40,157 nucleotides of DNA from Nitrospira sp. (GTDB lineage: Bacteria; Nitrospirota; Nitrospiria; Nitrospirales; Nitrospiraceae), in the NCBI GenBank assembly GCA_024281365.1, contig JAMXAU010000008.1, forward strand, positions 1-40,157, in the 5' to 3' direction. Position numbers and translations under genes: made by a program. Below the pieces are notes generated by a model that was not told where the DNA came from, made no database searches, and worked only from the letters and a program-made list of their open reading frames with translations. Below, piece by piece: positions 8,004-16,074 of this stretch (its first letter is position 1; every line of letters starts with the position of its first letter).

Positions 8004-8795
8004 ATGTTTGCTACTGCTGGAGGTCCGTCGTTCGCCGGCAATCCTCTCACCTGGAACGTGTTCTTCGCGCGTCAACCTGAACCGGATCTAGAATTCACCG
8101 AAGAGGAATTGGAGCAGACGACCACCGTTCGATCACCGTCACCCGTGAAGCCACCCAAGCCATCAAACAAGCGTCCGCTCTTGCTGGCCCTGTTGGTCCT
8201 CCTGCTCGGCGGCGGCGCCTATCTTGCGATGGAACCGGACATGATCATGGAGTATCTTGGCCCGCTCCTTGGCGAGGCCCCAGCCCAGCAACCGCAAGCA
8301 CCTGTCGCTCGAAAACCGCCGCCCCCAGCTCCTGTCCCTGTTCCCCCAGCCGCACAACCTAAAGCCGTAACGCCGCCACCTGCCCCGGCTATCACGCCGA
8401 TTGAGACACCGCAAGCGGCAGCGCCCGCTCCAGCATCACCCCCCATAGCACCGGCCGCGCCACCGATGCCGACGGCTTCAACTCCGGCACCGGCATCACC
8501 GACTTCGGCCTCCGGTCCAGGGCCGACTCCAGCCGTTCCGGTTGTCGAAACTCCAGCTCCACTCTTCAGCGAGGGGCAACGGGTCAGCGTGGTGCAAAAT
8601 CAAGCCGCTCCCGGTCAGAAAGTGCAGCTTAGTCAAGACGCCGAAGGGACGAAACCAGGACCGGCCATTCCCCCAGGAACCGTATTCACGATTCTTGACG
8701 GCGATCTCCAGGGAAATGGCTGGGTCTACTCCATTCGCTCCGACTTCGGCACCAAGGGATGGTTGGCCGAGAAGCAGCTCAAGCTGAGACCCTGA
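8004..8795 (+). CDS. membrane-anchored Pro/Ala-rich protein with C-terminal SH3-like domain
   Basis: The protein has 263 residues: a cytoplasmic acidic N-terminus, one membrane helix near residues 53-72 (LLLALLVLLLGGGAYLA), a Pro/Ala-rich linker of about 110 residues, and a C-terminal bacterial SH3-like module of about 75 residues (hallmarks: GQRVSVVQ, PPGTVFTILDGD and GWLAEKQL). The SH3-like part would face the periplasm and may bind peptidoglycan or peptides. I chose ATG 8004 because AGGGAGGT stands 5 bases upstream; a start 19 codons earlier exists but lacks such a site. The linker is low-complexity, so homology over it is not informative. Confidence 0.75.
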   Translation: MFATAGGPSFAGNPLTWNVFFARQPEPDLEFTEEELEQTTTVRSPSPVKPPKPSNKRPLLLALLVLLLGGGAYLAMEPDMIMEYLGPLLGEAPAQQPQAPVARKPPPPAPVPVPPAAQPKAVTPPPAPAITPIETPQAAAPAPASPPIAPAAPPMPTASTPAPASPTSASGPGPTPAVPVVETPAPLFSEGQRVSVVQNQAAPGQKVQLSQDAEGTKPGPAIPPGTVFTILDGDLQGNGWVYSIRSDFGTKGWLAEKQLKLRP

Positions 8796-8816
8796 TCATC
8801 CACGGTTCATCCTCCG

Positions 8817-8850
8817 CGAGAGGGTAGGTAGTCCTACCACTACCCTCTCG
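8817..8850 (+). terminator. strong hairpin downstream of the SH3 gene
   Basis: CGAGAGGGTAG (8817-8827) and CTACCCTCTCG (8840-8850) form a perfect 11-bp stem with a 12-base loop that can itself fold (GTAG/CTAC). There is no U-run behind it, so if it terminates it is not a textbook intrinsic terminator. It ends 4 bases before an extended -10 box. Confidence 0.55.
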
Positions 8851-8853
8851 CTG

Positions 8854-8862
8854 TGCTATAAT
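8854..8862 (+). promoter_or_regulatory. extended -10 promoter of the HAD gene
   Basis: TGCTATAAT is a perfect extended -10 element. The usual -35 position falls inside the hairpin at 8817-8850. The leader to the ATG at 8911 would be about 42 bases. Confidence 0.5.
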
Positions 8863-8910
8863 GCCGCCCGTCCACATTCGTAGGTACGACATCACAACTG
8901 GTAGGACTCC

Positions 8911-9594
8911 ATGCGCGCTGTGATCTTTGACTTTGACGGTGTGATCGCCGACACTGAACCCCTGCACTTTGAAGGCCTCCGCCGGACACTGGCCGATATC
9001 CAGATCACCTTGACCGAGAAGGACTATTACACTGACTATCTTGGGTTTGATGATCGCGGATGCATCCTGGAAGCACTTCGAGTCAATCACCATCCAATTT
9101 CGAGCTCGCTGGTCGAAGACTTGATGGCCAAAAAGGCCATCGCCTATATGGCCTCGATCAAGGAACACCTTGTGATTTTCCCCGGTGTGAGCGCGTTCAT
9201 TGAAGAAGCGGCGGCCACCTATCCTCTCGCCATTGCTTCCGGTGCGCTCCGACCAGAAATAGAACTCGTGCTCGAACAGATCGGCCTTCGCAAAGCCTTT
9301 GGTCACATCACAAGCGCGGAGGATGTGGCACATGGTAAACCCCATCCGGAACCGTTTCTTCAGGCCCTGGCTGGTTTGAACCGTCATCAATCGACGTCCG
9401 CGATACCAGCCGAAGCATGCTTAGTCATTGAAGATTCTCGTCCAGGCATTCGAGCCGCAAAAGCCGCTGGGATGCGGGTGTTAGCCGTCGCCAACACCCA
9501 CACCGCGCAGGATCTCCACGAAGCCGATGCCATCAGTCTGAGCTTGAGCGAGACGCACTTGGACGAGCTGCGTGCACGCCTGTGGCCAGACTAG
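8911..9594 (+). CDS. HAD-superfamily hydrolase, beta-phosphoglucomutase-like
   Basis: The 227-residue protein is a HAD subfamily IA enzyme with a helical cap. Motif I is FDFDGVIADTEP with nucleophile Asp7 and acid/base Asp9; motif II is IASGA near residue 110; motif III lysine is in HGKPHPEPF; motif IV is VIEDSRPGIRAAKAAGM. These features match beta-phosphoglucomutase and phosphatase relatives; the substrate (a sugar or other small phosphate) cannot be read from the sequence. It appears to be transcribed alone, between its own extended -10 promoter and a dispersed repeat. Confidence 0.82.
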   Translation: MRAVIFDFDGVIADTEPLHFEGLRRTLADIQITLTEKDYYTDYLGFDDRGCILEALRVNHHPISSSLVEDLMAKKAIAYMASIKEHLVIFPGVSAFIEEAAATYPLAIASGALRPEIELVLEQIGLRKAFGHITSAEDVAHGKPHPEPFLQALAGLNRHQSTSAIPAEACLVIEDSRPGIRAAKAAGMRVLAVANTHTAQDLHEADAISLSLSETHLDELRARLWPD

Positions 9595-9635
9595 TGAACA
9601 ATGGGAAGGAACGATGCGAGGTGTACGCTGTTCAA

Positions 9636-9690
9636 TACGTCGAGCCTCTGAGCGAGGCAGAACGACGCTGGCGAGATTTTTTAATATCCG
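9636..9690 (+). repeat. dispersed repeat, copy B
   Basis: It contains the same 20-base core as copy A at 2077 (here 9636-9655), followed after a shorter spacer by AACGACGCTGGCG, TTTTTT and a GCCTAGG tail. It occupies most of the gap between the HAD gene and the cobalamin-binding-protein gene, in the same orientation as copy A. Confidence 0.7.
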
Positions 9691-9709
9691 GCCTAGGCTC
9701 GAGTAACCT

Positions 9710-10651
9710 ATGAGAATCTGCTCACTCATCCCAGGTGCGACAGAGGTGGTCGCAGCGCTCGGCTTGGAGCACCAACTCGTCGGCATCAGCCATGCATGTG
9801 ACTTTCCTCATTCGATTCGCCGAGTTCCCGTCATGATTGAGCCACTGGTCGAAGCAGCGCACACCACAAGCAGCGGGATCGACCAACGAGTCAAGGACCT
9901 GGTCGCAGCAGGACACCAGCTCTATCGATTGAAGGAAGAAGCCTTTCATCTCGCTCGCCCCGATCTCATCCTGGCGCAAGACCTCTGTCACGTCTGCGCA
10001 GTGACTCCAGACCAACTCACCAGGACCATGCGCTCGCTTCAACACCAACCCGAGCTGCTGATCCTCAGTCCAACGACCTTACAGGATGTGATTCATGACA
10101 TCGAGCGGATTGCCAACGCCGTTGATGCTGTTTCAAAAGGAGAAGCCCTTGCGGCCAATCTCCGTGATCGACTGGAAAGAGTCCGCCTCCGGACGAAGAA
10201 GGTGGCCGTCCGCCCACGGGTGGTATGCCTCGAATGGCTCGATCCTCTGTACGTTGCCGGCCATTGGGTTCCCGAAATGGTGGACTTAGCGGGAGGCCAC
10301 AACGTACTGGGATCCAAGGACCGGCCATCCTATCAGACGACATGGGACGATGTGGCCGCAGTGAAACCAGATGTGGTCATCGTGATGCCCTGTGGGTACT
10401 CGGTTGATCAAACACTCCACGAACTTCGGCAGGTCGGGCCTGCTCAAGAATCCTGGCAACGGGCACAGACGTCCCGGTCGGACATGTATCTCGTAGATGC
10501 CGGTTCCTATTTCAGTCGGCCCGGCCCCCGACTCATCGACGGAGTGGAGCTCCTGGCCGCCATTCTCCACCCAGATCGAGATCACCCACTCGATCGCTCT
10601 CAGGCGCTCAAATTTGAAACATCCGTACTAGCTGGAGACAGTGCGCCATGA
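9710..10651 (+). CDS. cytoplasmic cobalamin-binding protein (BtuF-like fold)
   Basis: This 313-residue protein has the two-lobed class III substrate-binding fold seen in BtuF: RICSLIPGATEVVAALGL at the start, SHACDFP, RPDLILAQDLCHVCAV, the long linking helix, LEWLDPLYVAGHWVPEMVDLAGG, and KPDVVIVMPCGY. There is no signal peptide, so unlike BtuF it should stay in the cytoplasm; such proteins are commonly annotated as cobalamin-binding proteins. CHVC is a possible metal-binding pair. Its stop overlaps the hpnD start (ATGA at 10648-10651), so it is co-translated with squalene genes, an odd pairing. The ATG lacks a clear ribosome-binding site. Confidence 0.75.
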   Translation: MRICSLIPGATEVVAALGLEHQLVGISHACDFPHSIRRVPVMIEPLVEAAHTTSSGIDQRVKDLVAAGHQLYRLKEEAFHLARPDLILAQDLCHVCAVTPDQLTRTMRSLQHQPELLILSPTTLQDVIHDIERIANAVDAVSKGEALAANLRDRLERVRLRTKKVAVRPRVVCLEWLDPLYVAGHWVPEMVDLAGGHNVLGSKDRPSYQTTWDDVAAVKPDVVIVMPCGYSVDQTLHELRQVGPAQESWQRAQTSRSDMYLVDAGSYFSRPGPRLIDGVELLAAILHPDRDHPLDRSQALKFETSVLAGDSAP

Positions 10652-11508
10652 AGGCCTCGGACGCTCAAGCCTATTGCACGGCCTACACCAAGAAAAGCGG
10701 CAGCAACTTCTATTATTCGTTCCTCTTTCTTCCAAAAGCCAAACGCGAGGCCATGTACACCGTCTATGCCTTCTGCAAGGCGGTGGACAGCGCCGTCGAT
10801 GAACCGACCGCCGGCAGCAATCCCAAGGACGAGCTCAAGCACTGGCGTGAAGAACTGGACGCTGTGTATTCCGGAACCCCGACGACCCCCATCATGGTGA
10901 GTCTCGCACACCATGTAAAAGCGTTGAGTATTCCGAAGGCCTACTTTGAGGAGCTGATCAAGGGCGTCGAGATGGATCTCTTCAATAACCGCTATGTCAC
11001 GTTCGATGAGCTCTCACTCTATTGTTACCGCGTCGCATCCGTCGTCGGGCTCATCTGTCTCCACATCTTCGGTGTCACGTCCGCACGAGCACAAGACTAT
11101 GCGGTCGCCCTCGGCATGGCCTTTCAGCTGACGAACATCCTGCGTGATGTGGGAGTTGATGCCGCGCAGGGACGCATCTATCTCCCGTTGGACGACCTGC
11201 GAAAATGGAACTATGCAGAGAAGTCGATGCTCAACCGGAGCTATTCGCCTGAATTCCGGGTCTTGATGGAATATGAGGCATCCCAAGCCCATCACTACTA
11301 TAAGCGAGCCGAAGCGGCCCTCGCAGGGCTCTCCTCCAGTGAACGACGTGCCCTCACGGTGGCAGAGATCATGCGTGGAATCTATAGCCGGATTCTGGAA
11401 CGGATTGAACGGTCGGACTATCAGGTATTCGGGCCACGGATCGGCCTCACCACCACTCAACGGGTGATGATCGCCCTAGGGGTGTGGCTCCGCTCACGAT
11501 TCTCGTGA
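10648..11508 (+). CDS. hpnD: presqualene diphosphate synthase HpnD
   Basis: This 286-residue squalene/phytoene-synthase-type enzyme joins two farnesyl diphosphates to presqualene diphosphate in the HpnC-HpnD-HpnE route to squalene. The first Asp-rich motif is DSAVDE (D47-E52), the second NILRDVGVD (D167, D171), and YLP follows at 178-180 as usual. The start KKSGSNFYYSFLFLPK is typical of HpnD. It overlaps the preceding gene by ATGA and the following hpnE by GTGA, so it sits in a tight operon. hpnC is not next to it, so the hydroxysqualene synthase step must be encoded elsewhere or done by another enzyme. Confidence 0.9.
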   Translation: MKASDAQAYCTAYTKKSGSNFYYSFLFLPKAKREAMYTVYAFCKAVDSAVDEPTAGSNPKDELKHWREELDAVYSGTPTTPIMVSLAHHVKALSIPKAYFEELIKGVEMDLFNNRYVTFDELSLYCYRVASVVGLICLHIFGVTSARAQDYAVALGMAFQLTNILRDVGVDAAQGRIYLPLDDLRKWNYAEKSMLNRSYSPEFRVLMEYEASQAHHYYKRAEAALAGLSSSERRALTVAEIMRGIYSRILERIERSDYQVFGPRIGLTTTQRVMIALGVWLRSRFS

Positions 11509-12821
11509 CCCCCCCGTCCTCCCAAACCGTGGTGATTGTGGGTGCCGGCCTGGCCGGCCTAGCAACTGCCTATCAGCTCCACCAACAAGGCTACCAGGTC
11601 ACTCTGCTCGAGTACGCGGACTGGCTCGATGGATTTCGAACCGACGCCTCCGATCCTACAATAACTACCCTTGGGTGCCATCATGAGACCACGCGGGTAC
11701 TGCAGGAGCTCGCCCAAGTACAACACTCGGACTCCGACCAGGCCATTCCGCTCGAGTTTCGACTCCCCACTGGACAGACGGTGCCCTATCAGTCCGCCCG
11801 CCTTCCCGGCGCCTTGCAGTGGATGATGAGCGTCTTCAATTTCCATGGCCTCTCCTGGCAAGACCGCTGGAGACTGTTCTCCCATGTCGAGCAGATTTGG
11901 GAACAGGCCGAAACCCTTCCGGCGGATTTAGAGAATCGCACAGCAGATGAATGGCTCACTGCCATCGGCCAGAGTGCGGAAGCCAGGGAACGGATTTGGG
12001 CCCCACTCGCTCAGTGGTTGACCGGCAACGCACTGCCCCGTCTGTCCGCGGCAACCTTCGTGCACATCCTGTCAACCGTGTTCCTCCGTGATGCGTCCGA
12101 CGCCAGGCTCACATACCGATCGGGAACCATTGACCAGCGATTTCTTATCCCGCTGAAAGAGATCCTTCATCGAAATCATGTCCGGTTCATTCCATTGGCA
12201 CAGCCACCGCACATCCGATTTGGACAAGATGGCATACAGGACATTCGACTCCCCAACGGGACAACGTTGCAGGCCGGCTGGTACATCAGCGCGCTTTCAT
12301 ATCGGTACCTCCTCCGCTTGCTTCCCGAACGGTTTCTCACCCGCTATGCCTACTTTGCCCACCTCACGGAACTCCAAAGCCTCAGTGAGATCGTGGTCCA
12401 GCTGACCATTCACACCACCAGCCAGCCGCCCCGACTGCTCCTGTTCGACGGCAAGCCGTTCCATCACCTCACAAGATCTCCCGTTGGCGCACAGGAAGTC
12501 GTCGTTCGACTGACAGGGACGGAGATCTCACTTATGGGATTAGACGAGGATCAGGTGATCAATGCCGCGCAAGTCAAGATGGCCACAGTGCTTTTTGACC
12601 TTTCTATGAGCGACATCACATCCCGCCAGGTCTTTCGAAATGACCACGCCACGCTGCTGCTTGCGCCGGGAGCTGCTCGACTCCGGCCGCTTCAACAAAG
12701 CCCCGTCCGGAATCTGCTGGTCGCCGGAGCCTGGACCGACACGAACTGGCCTCCTAACGTTGAGAGCGCTCTTGTCAGCGCCCGCCGCTGCACCGAGATC
12801 ATCACAGGCCGACCGTCTTGA
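11505..12821 (+). CDS. hpnE: hydroxysqualene dehydroxylase HpnE
   Basis: This FAD-dependent amine-oxidase-like enzyme converts hydroxysqualene to squalene. The N-terminal FAD-binding motif VVIVGAGLAGLATAYQL is intact, LLEYADWLDGFRTD follows where the family has its second dinucleotide-fold element, and the C-terminal FAD motif is VAGAWTDTNWPPNVESALVSA. I start it at GTG 11505, which overlaps the hpnD stop as GTGA and gives 438 residues; a GTG seven codons earlier is also in frame. It is the last gene of the cobalamin-binding protein-hpnD-hpnE unit. Squalene would feed hopanoid synthesis, whose cyclase is not in this window. Confidence 0.88.
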   Translation: MTPPSSQTVVIVGAGLAGLATAYQLHQQGYQVTLLEYADWLDGFRTDASDPTITTLGCHHETTRVLQELAQVQHSDSDQAIPLEFRLPTGQTVPYQSARLPGALQWMMSVFNFHGLSWQDRWRLFSHVEQIWEQAETLPADLENRTADEWLTAIGQSAEARERIWAPLAQWLTGNALPRLSAATFVHILSTVFLRDASDARLTYRSGTIDQRFLIPLKEILHRNHVRFIPLAQPPHIRFGQDGIQDIRLPNGTTLQAGWYISALSYRYLLRLLPERFLTRYAYFAHLTELQSLSEIVVQLTIHTTSQPPRLLLFDGKPFHHLTRSPVGAQEVVVRLTGTEISLMGLDEDQVINAAQVKMATVLFDLSMSDITSRQVFRNDHATLLLAPGAARLRPLQQSPVRNLLVAGAWTDTNWPPNVESALVSARRCTEIITGRPS

Positions 12822-12828
12822 CCTGTGA

Positions 12829-13198
12829 ATGCCTGGATGGTACGAGTATCAAATGACAGGGTGGGGTACGCTGTGGGGACTGGTCCTGTTAAGCACCACG
12901 TACGGATGTGCGCAGAGTCCCTGCATGAGCACGGCAAGGTCACCCGACGGGATCAGTCGGTACGTGGTCGAAACGGACGATGCGGAGTGCGAAGTACAAA
13001 GCCAGATTGGCCAACGAGCAGCACTTCTACAGCTCCAGTTCACCCTTTCCGTTCGGTTCAGGACCTCAGAATCCCGCCGACCATGCCCGTGCGTTACATG
13101 GCCTGACCGCCATTAACGCCATGCGAGACACCTGCCTGGCGGCCAAAGGCTACCGGCTGAATTTACGCCCGCCCGTCTCATCCGTTTTTCAGCGTTGA
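12829..13198 (+). pseudogene. small lipoprotein gene broken by a frameshift
   Basis: The first half, from ATG 12829 or more likely ATG 12853, reads as a lipoprotein leader (LWGLVLLSTTYGC, lipobox-like) followed by about 40 residues. Near 12985-13035 the sensible coding frame moves from frame 1 to frame 2, which continues to a stop at 13198 with GLTAINAMRDTCLAAKGYR, the kind of ending common in small secreted Cys-containing proteins. Read together they give one protein of about 115 residues with one indel. The function is unknown. Confidence 0.5.
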
Positions 13199-13992
13199 CT
13201 TCACCCCAGTCCCTCCTATATGATGCCTTCCAACTTTTCACCCACCTACGCAGGAAGCCACAGCTGTTAAGCTGTGGAGGAATGCCATCTTCCTCCGAAG
13301 CCTTGGCGACGCTCACGCCGGCGGGTTCCGCCGAAGACACAACAGAACTTGCTGTCAGTCCACATTTTACGTTTCAACTGCGATGCCATGCTGAAGAACT
13401 CGCCAAGTCGCTCGTGAACCTGAGCAGCCAAGTGGCCGTCTTTGGCGTGGAACCCCATGCCAGCATCATGTTTGTCGGACAAGCGCCAGGTTCGACGGAA
13501 GACCTGAAAGGCGAGCCGTTTGTGGGAGTGCAGGGAAACTCTTGAATGACTTGTTGGCTCTCGCGTGATCAGATCTACATTGCCAATGTCATCAAGTGCC
13601 GGCCACCGAACAATCGTGACCCGGAACCAGACGAAGTGGAAACCTGTAAGCCGTTCCTGATGCAGCAGATCCAGTTGATTAAGCCCAAACTAGTTTGCAC
13701 GCTAGGCAACTGGGCCACGCAGACCCTTGGAACGCAAGGTCGGCATTACCAAAGTAAAGGCGCAGGCCTTCTACATGAAGGATTTGTGTGCTATTCCCCC
13801 TGCTCCATCCCGCTGCAGCCCTCCATCAAGGCAATCTGCTTCCCACCTTGAAGGAAGATTTTAAGAAGCTAAAAGAATTCCTCGACAAGCACACCAAACC
13901 AGCCGAACCGACCAACACAGCCCCCACCCCAGCTGCACCAGTCCTGATATTGAATCCCCCCAACCGGCACAGATGGACTTGTTCGGGGTAAT
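13195..13992 (+). pseudogene. family 4 uracil-DNA glycosylase, decayed
   Basis: Pieces of a type 4 (iron-sulphur) uracil-DNA glycosylase appear in order but in different frames. They are ASIMFVGQAPG plus GEPFVGVQG in frame 1; a broken GKLLNDLL stretch at about 13535-13550; DQIYIANVIKCRPPNNRDP plus CKPFL and LVCTLGNWATQTLG at 13567-13735; then FPLLHPAAALHQGNLLP and LKEDFKKLKEFLDKH in frame 3 from 13790; and finally QMDLFG in yet another frame near 13972-13989. At least four indels are needed. Two cluster cysteines (the CRPP...C pair) remain, while the N-terminal Cys pair is not recognisable. An intact relative would excise uracil from DNA. The TTG at 13195 fits a -35 box (TTGACT, then TATATG 16 bases later) better than a start. 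Confidence 0.8.
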
Positions 13993-14131
13993 TGGGCTGC
14001 GTGCTCCCGTAAGAGGTTAGGCAGCATGACCTGTCCGGCGCCTGGCTGTGCAACTTGTTCCGCTCTGGATTTCATCCGAACGGAACTTCGGACAACACTC
14101 GCCGAAAGGCTAGACGCAAGGAACAACGTCA

Positions 14132-14150
14132 CCTCGTGAAGCTCACGAGG
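14132..14150 (-). terminator. short palindrome at the 3' end of the gene at 14143-14604
   Basis: CCTCGTGA-AGC-TCACGAGG is a perfect 8-bp stem that includes the stop codon of the minus-strand gene. The same stem core (CCTCGTGA/TCACGAGG) occurs in the longer hairpin at 30067-30105, also just behind a minus-strand gene. No U-run follows. Confidence 0.45.
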
Positions 14151-14604
14151 CCTTTGATTTGATCGTCGATGAGGACTCTGAGTTGGCAGACTGATTGTCT
14201 TCTGTCTCTTGAGCAGGCTTCTCTTCTTCGGGAACGTCGAACCACTGCACCAGCATCTCTTCCCACCAGGTTTCAGTCACATCCTCTCCTGGATCAGTTC
14301 CCAGGAAAGCAACGTCCTCGTTCTTGATGCTAGCGCCGACAAGCTGCGGTTGGAATTTTGCGCGGTTGATGACTTCTTTCGTGGCATAGCCACCGATGAT
14401 CCAGGAGTCTGGATCAGCCCGGCGGGATTTGTAGGCTTTCAGGCCAAGCTTGAGATACATGAAGATCTGCTGCTGGACCGGATCCGTCACGCCGGACTGC
14501 GGCAGACTCAAGGTCTTCTCGATGCGCTTGCGCCAATGCCGATCGTCGTAGCGCGACGTGATCAGCTGCAACATCTTCTTTCCCAGTTCGGCATCCAGTG
14601 GCAT
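14143..14604 (-). CDS. hypothetical protein, 153 aa
   Basis: I do not recognise this protein. It is soluble, has a positively charged, helical N-terminal half and a Trp-rich middle (ETWWEEMLVQWFDVPEEE), and ends in an acidic, Ser-rich disordered tail. GGAAGA stands about 7 bases before the ATG, and the gene begins 21 bases after the stop of the PEBP gene, so it is probably the last gene of the same transcript. The tail may mediate protein contacts, but that is a guess. Confidence 0.65.
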   Translation of the reverse strand: MPLDAELGKKMLQLITSRYDDRHWRKRIEKTLSLPQSGVTDPVQQQIFMYLKLGLKAYKSRRADPDSWIIGGYATKEVINRAKFQPQLVGASIKNEDVAFLGTDPGEDVTETWWEEMLVQWFDVPEEEKPAQETEDNQSANSESSSTIKSKAS

Positions 14605-14625
14605 AACGTATCTTCCGATTCGTAC

Positions 14626-15183
14626 TTACTTACGGCTGTAGAGGCCGGTGAACGAGGCTTTCGCCAGGGCATTCTGGTTGAGATAGAACCCGACCATCGC
14701 CGCGGGAGTCGCAGGCTTCAGCGATAACTGTTCCACCTTTAGCGCATAGATCGTAAAAATATATCGATGCGGTTTGTGGCCGGCAGGGGGACAGGGTCCT
14801 CCATACCCAGGCTCACCAAAATCCGTCATGCTTTGCACACTGCCTTGTGGCGCACTGGGCCCACCAGGCCTTCCGGCATCCGCAGCCAGAGCCGAAATGT
14901 CCTCAGGGATGTTGAAGATGACCCAATGCCACCAGCCGCTGCCGGTCGGCGCATCCGGATCATAGACCGTCACCGCAAAACTCTTGGTCCCCTTCGGGGC
15001 ATTCGCCCAGCGCAACTCGGGAGACACATTGTTCCCGGTACAACCAAATCCGTCGAAAACATGGGTCTTACTGATCGTGCTGGCGGGCTTGATGGTGGGA
15101 CTCGTAAGCTGAAATTCGGCAGCAATACTGATCCCTGGAACCAGAGCGATCGCCACGAGTACGCGACTCCATAGTGATTTCAT
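14626..15183 (-). CDS. secreted PEBP-family protein (YbhB/YbcL type)
   Basis: The protein belongs to the phosphatidylethanolamine-binding protein family. From ATG 15183 it has 185 residues with a clear signal peptide (SLWSRVLVAIALVPGISIAA). Family motifs are SPELRWANAPKGTKSF, VYDPDAPTGSGWWHW, the Gly/Pro ligand loop GEPGYGGPCPPAGHKPHRY, and IYALKVEQL. Bacterial members are periplasmic or cytoplasmic small-ligand-binding proteins of unclear role. A longer in-frame start 57 codons upstream exists, but its extra residues look non-coding and GAGGG stands before ATG 15183, so I use the short form. It is co-oriented with the hydrolase gene upstream. Confidence 0.85.
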   Translation of the reverse strand: MKSLWSRVLVAIALVPGISIAAEFQLTSPTIKPASTISKTHVFDGFGCTGNNVSPELRWANAPKGTKSFAVTVYDPDAPTGSGWWHWVIFNIPEDISALAADAGRPGGPSAPQGSVQSMTDFGEPGYGGPCPPAGHKPHRYIFTIYALKVEQLSLKPATPAAMVGFYLNQNALAKASFTGLYSRK

Positions 15184-15253
15184 CAGGTGTTCCCTCTTCA
15201 TCTGAAATAATTCCCCTAGGCGCGACGTTCCGCCATGCATGCGCAATGAGAAT

Positions 15254-15958
15254 CTAGCCGAGGTGTTGTTTAAAGAAGGCCTTGGTTCTCGACCATGCGT
15301 CTTTAGCCGCGTCCGGCCGAAACACCGATGGATCCGTGTCTCGGAAAAACGCATGAGGGGCGCCGGGGTACGTCTTGATCTCGCCGGCCTTGTTGTATTT
15401 TTTCAAGGCCGCTGCTAACCGTTGAACGTCCGCCTTTGTAATCCAACCGTCGTCTTCACCATACACATACAACACCGGGCAGGCCAGCTTCTGAAGAGGT
15501 GTATCAGGGTTCGGCACCTGACCATAGAACGGCACCGTTGCTTTAATCTCTGAATTCACACAAGGCAGCATGAGGGCATAGGAACCACCCATGCAAAACC
15601 CCGTCACGCCAATCCTCGTTGCGTCGACCTCTGGAACTGATTTCAAATAGGCTACCGTGGCATTCAGATCGGCGAGACCATCTTCTTGTTTCAGTGTGTT
15701 CATCAGCTTGCCGGCCTCGCCGGCGTCCGTAGTCAATGCATGCCCAAGGCGTGAATAGAGGTCCGGTGCCATCGCCACATAGCCTTCCGCCGCATAGCGT
15801 CTCGCGATATCTTTTATGTGATCAGTGAGTCCCCACCACTCCTGTACTACGATAACAGCCGGTAGCTTCTCCCTGGTTTGCGGGGCCGCCACGAAGGCCT
15901 TCATGCCCACAGTTCCACTTTGATACTGAACGGTTATTTCTCGAATTGGTGCAACCAT
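15254..15958 (-). CDS. dienelactone hydrolase family protein
   Basis: This 234-residue alpha/beta hydrolase matches the dienelactone hydrolase family. Catalytic features are the nucleophile Cys122 in GFCMGGS, an Asp at 169/170 in GEDDGWI, His202 in PHAFF, and Glu40 in VVQEWWG, the residue that holds the cysteine in its resting state. The length is normal for the family. No aromatic-degradation genes are nearby, so the true ester or lactone substrate is open. It lies between pmbA, with a heptad repeat array in the gap, and the PEBP gene, all on the minus strand. Confidence 0.88.
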   Translation of the reverse strand: MVAPIREITVQYQSGTVGMKAFVAAPQTREKLPAVIVVQEWWGLTDHIKDIARRYAAEGYVAMAPDLYSRLGHALTTDAGEAGKLMNTLKQEDGLADLNATVAYLKSVPEVDATRIGVTGFCMGGSYALMLPCVNSEIKATVPFYGQVPNPDTPLQKLACPVLYVYGEDDGWITKADVQRLAAALKKYNKAGEIKTYPGAPHAFFRDTDPSVFRPDAAKDAWSRTKAFFKQHLG

Positions 15959-15981
15959 GAGTCACTTCACTGAGAAAGAGC

Positions 15982-16070
15982 CTATGGCAGATAGCTTATA
16001 GCGAATGGAAGGAAGAACAACATCAGTGCCCTCTGGCATCTGGCCATCAGCAATTGGCTATAAGCCATTA
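15982..16070. repeat. inverted heptamer-repeat array
   Basis: Three exact 7-base units of form NNATRGC (CTATGGC, AGATAGC, TTATAGC) occupy 15982-16002. Five units of the reverse-complementary form GCNATNN occupy 16036-16070 without a break in the 7-base period (for example GCCATCA, GCTATAA, GCCATTA). The two arrays face each other across a 33-base centre, so a transcript through the pmbA/hydrolase gap could fold back. It resembles the short tandemly repeated heptamers (STRR) of cyanobacteria. Confidence 0.7.
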
Positions 16071-16074
16071 ACTG

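Noticed and set aside
14626..15354. 57-residue N-terminal extension of the PEBP protein
   Set aside because: The extension overlaps the end of the hydrolase gene and puts a signal peptide in mid-protein; the start at 15183 is natural.
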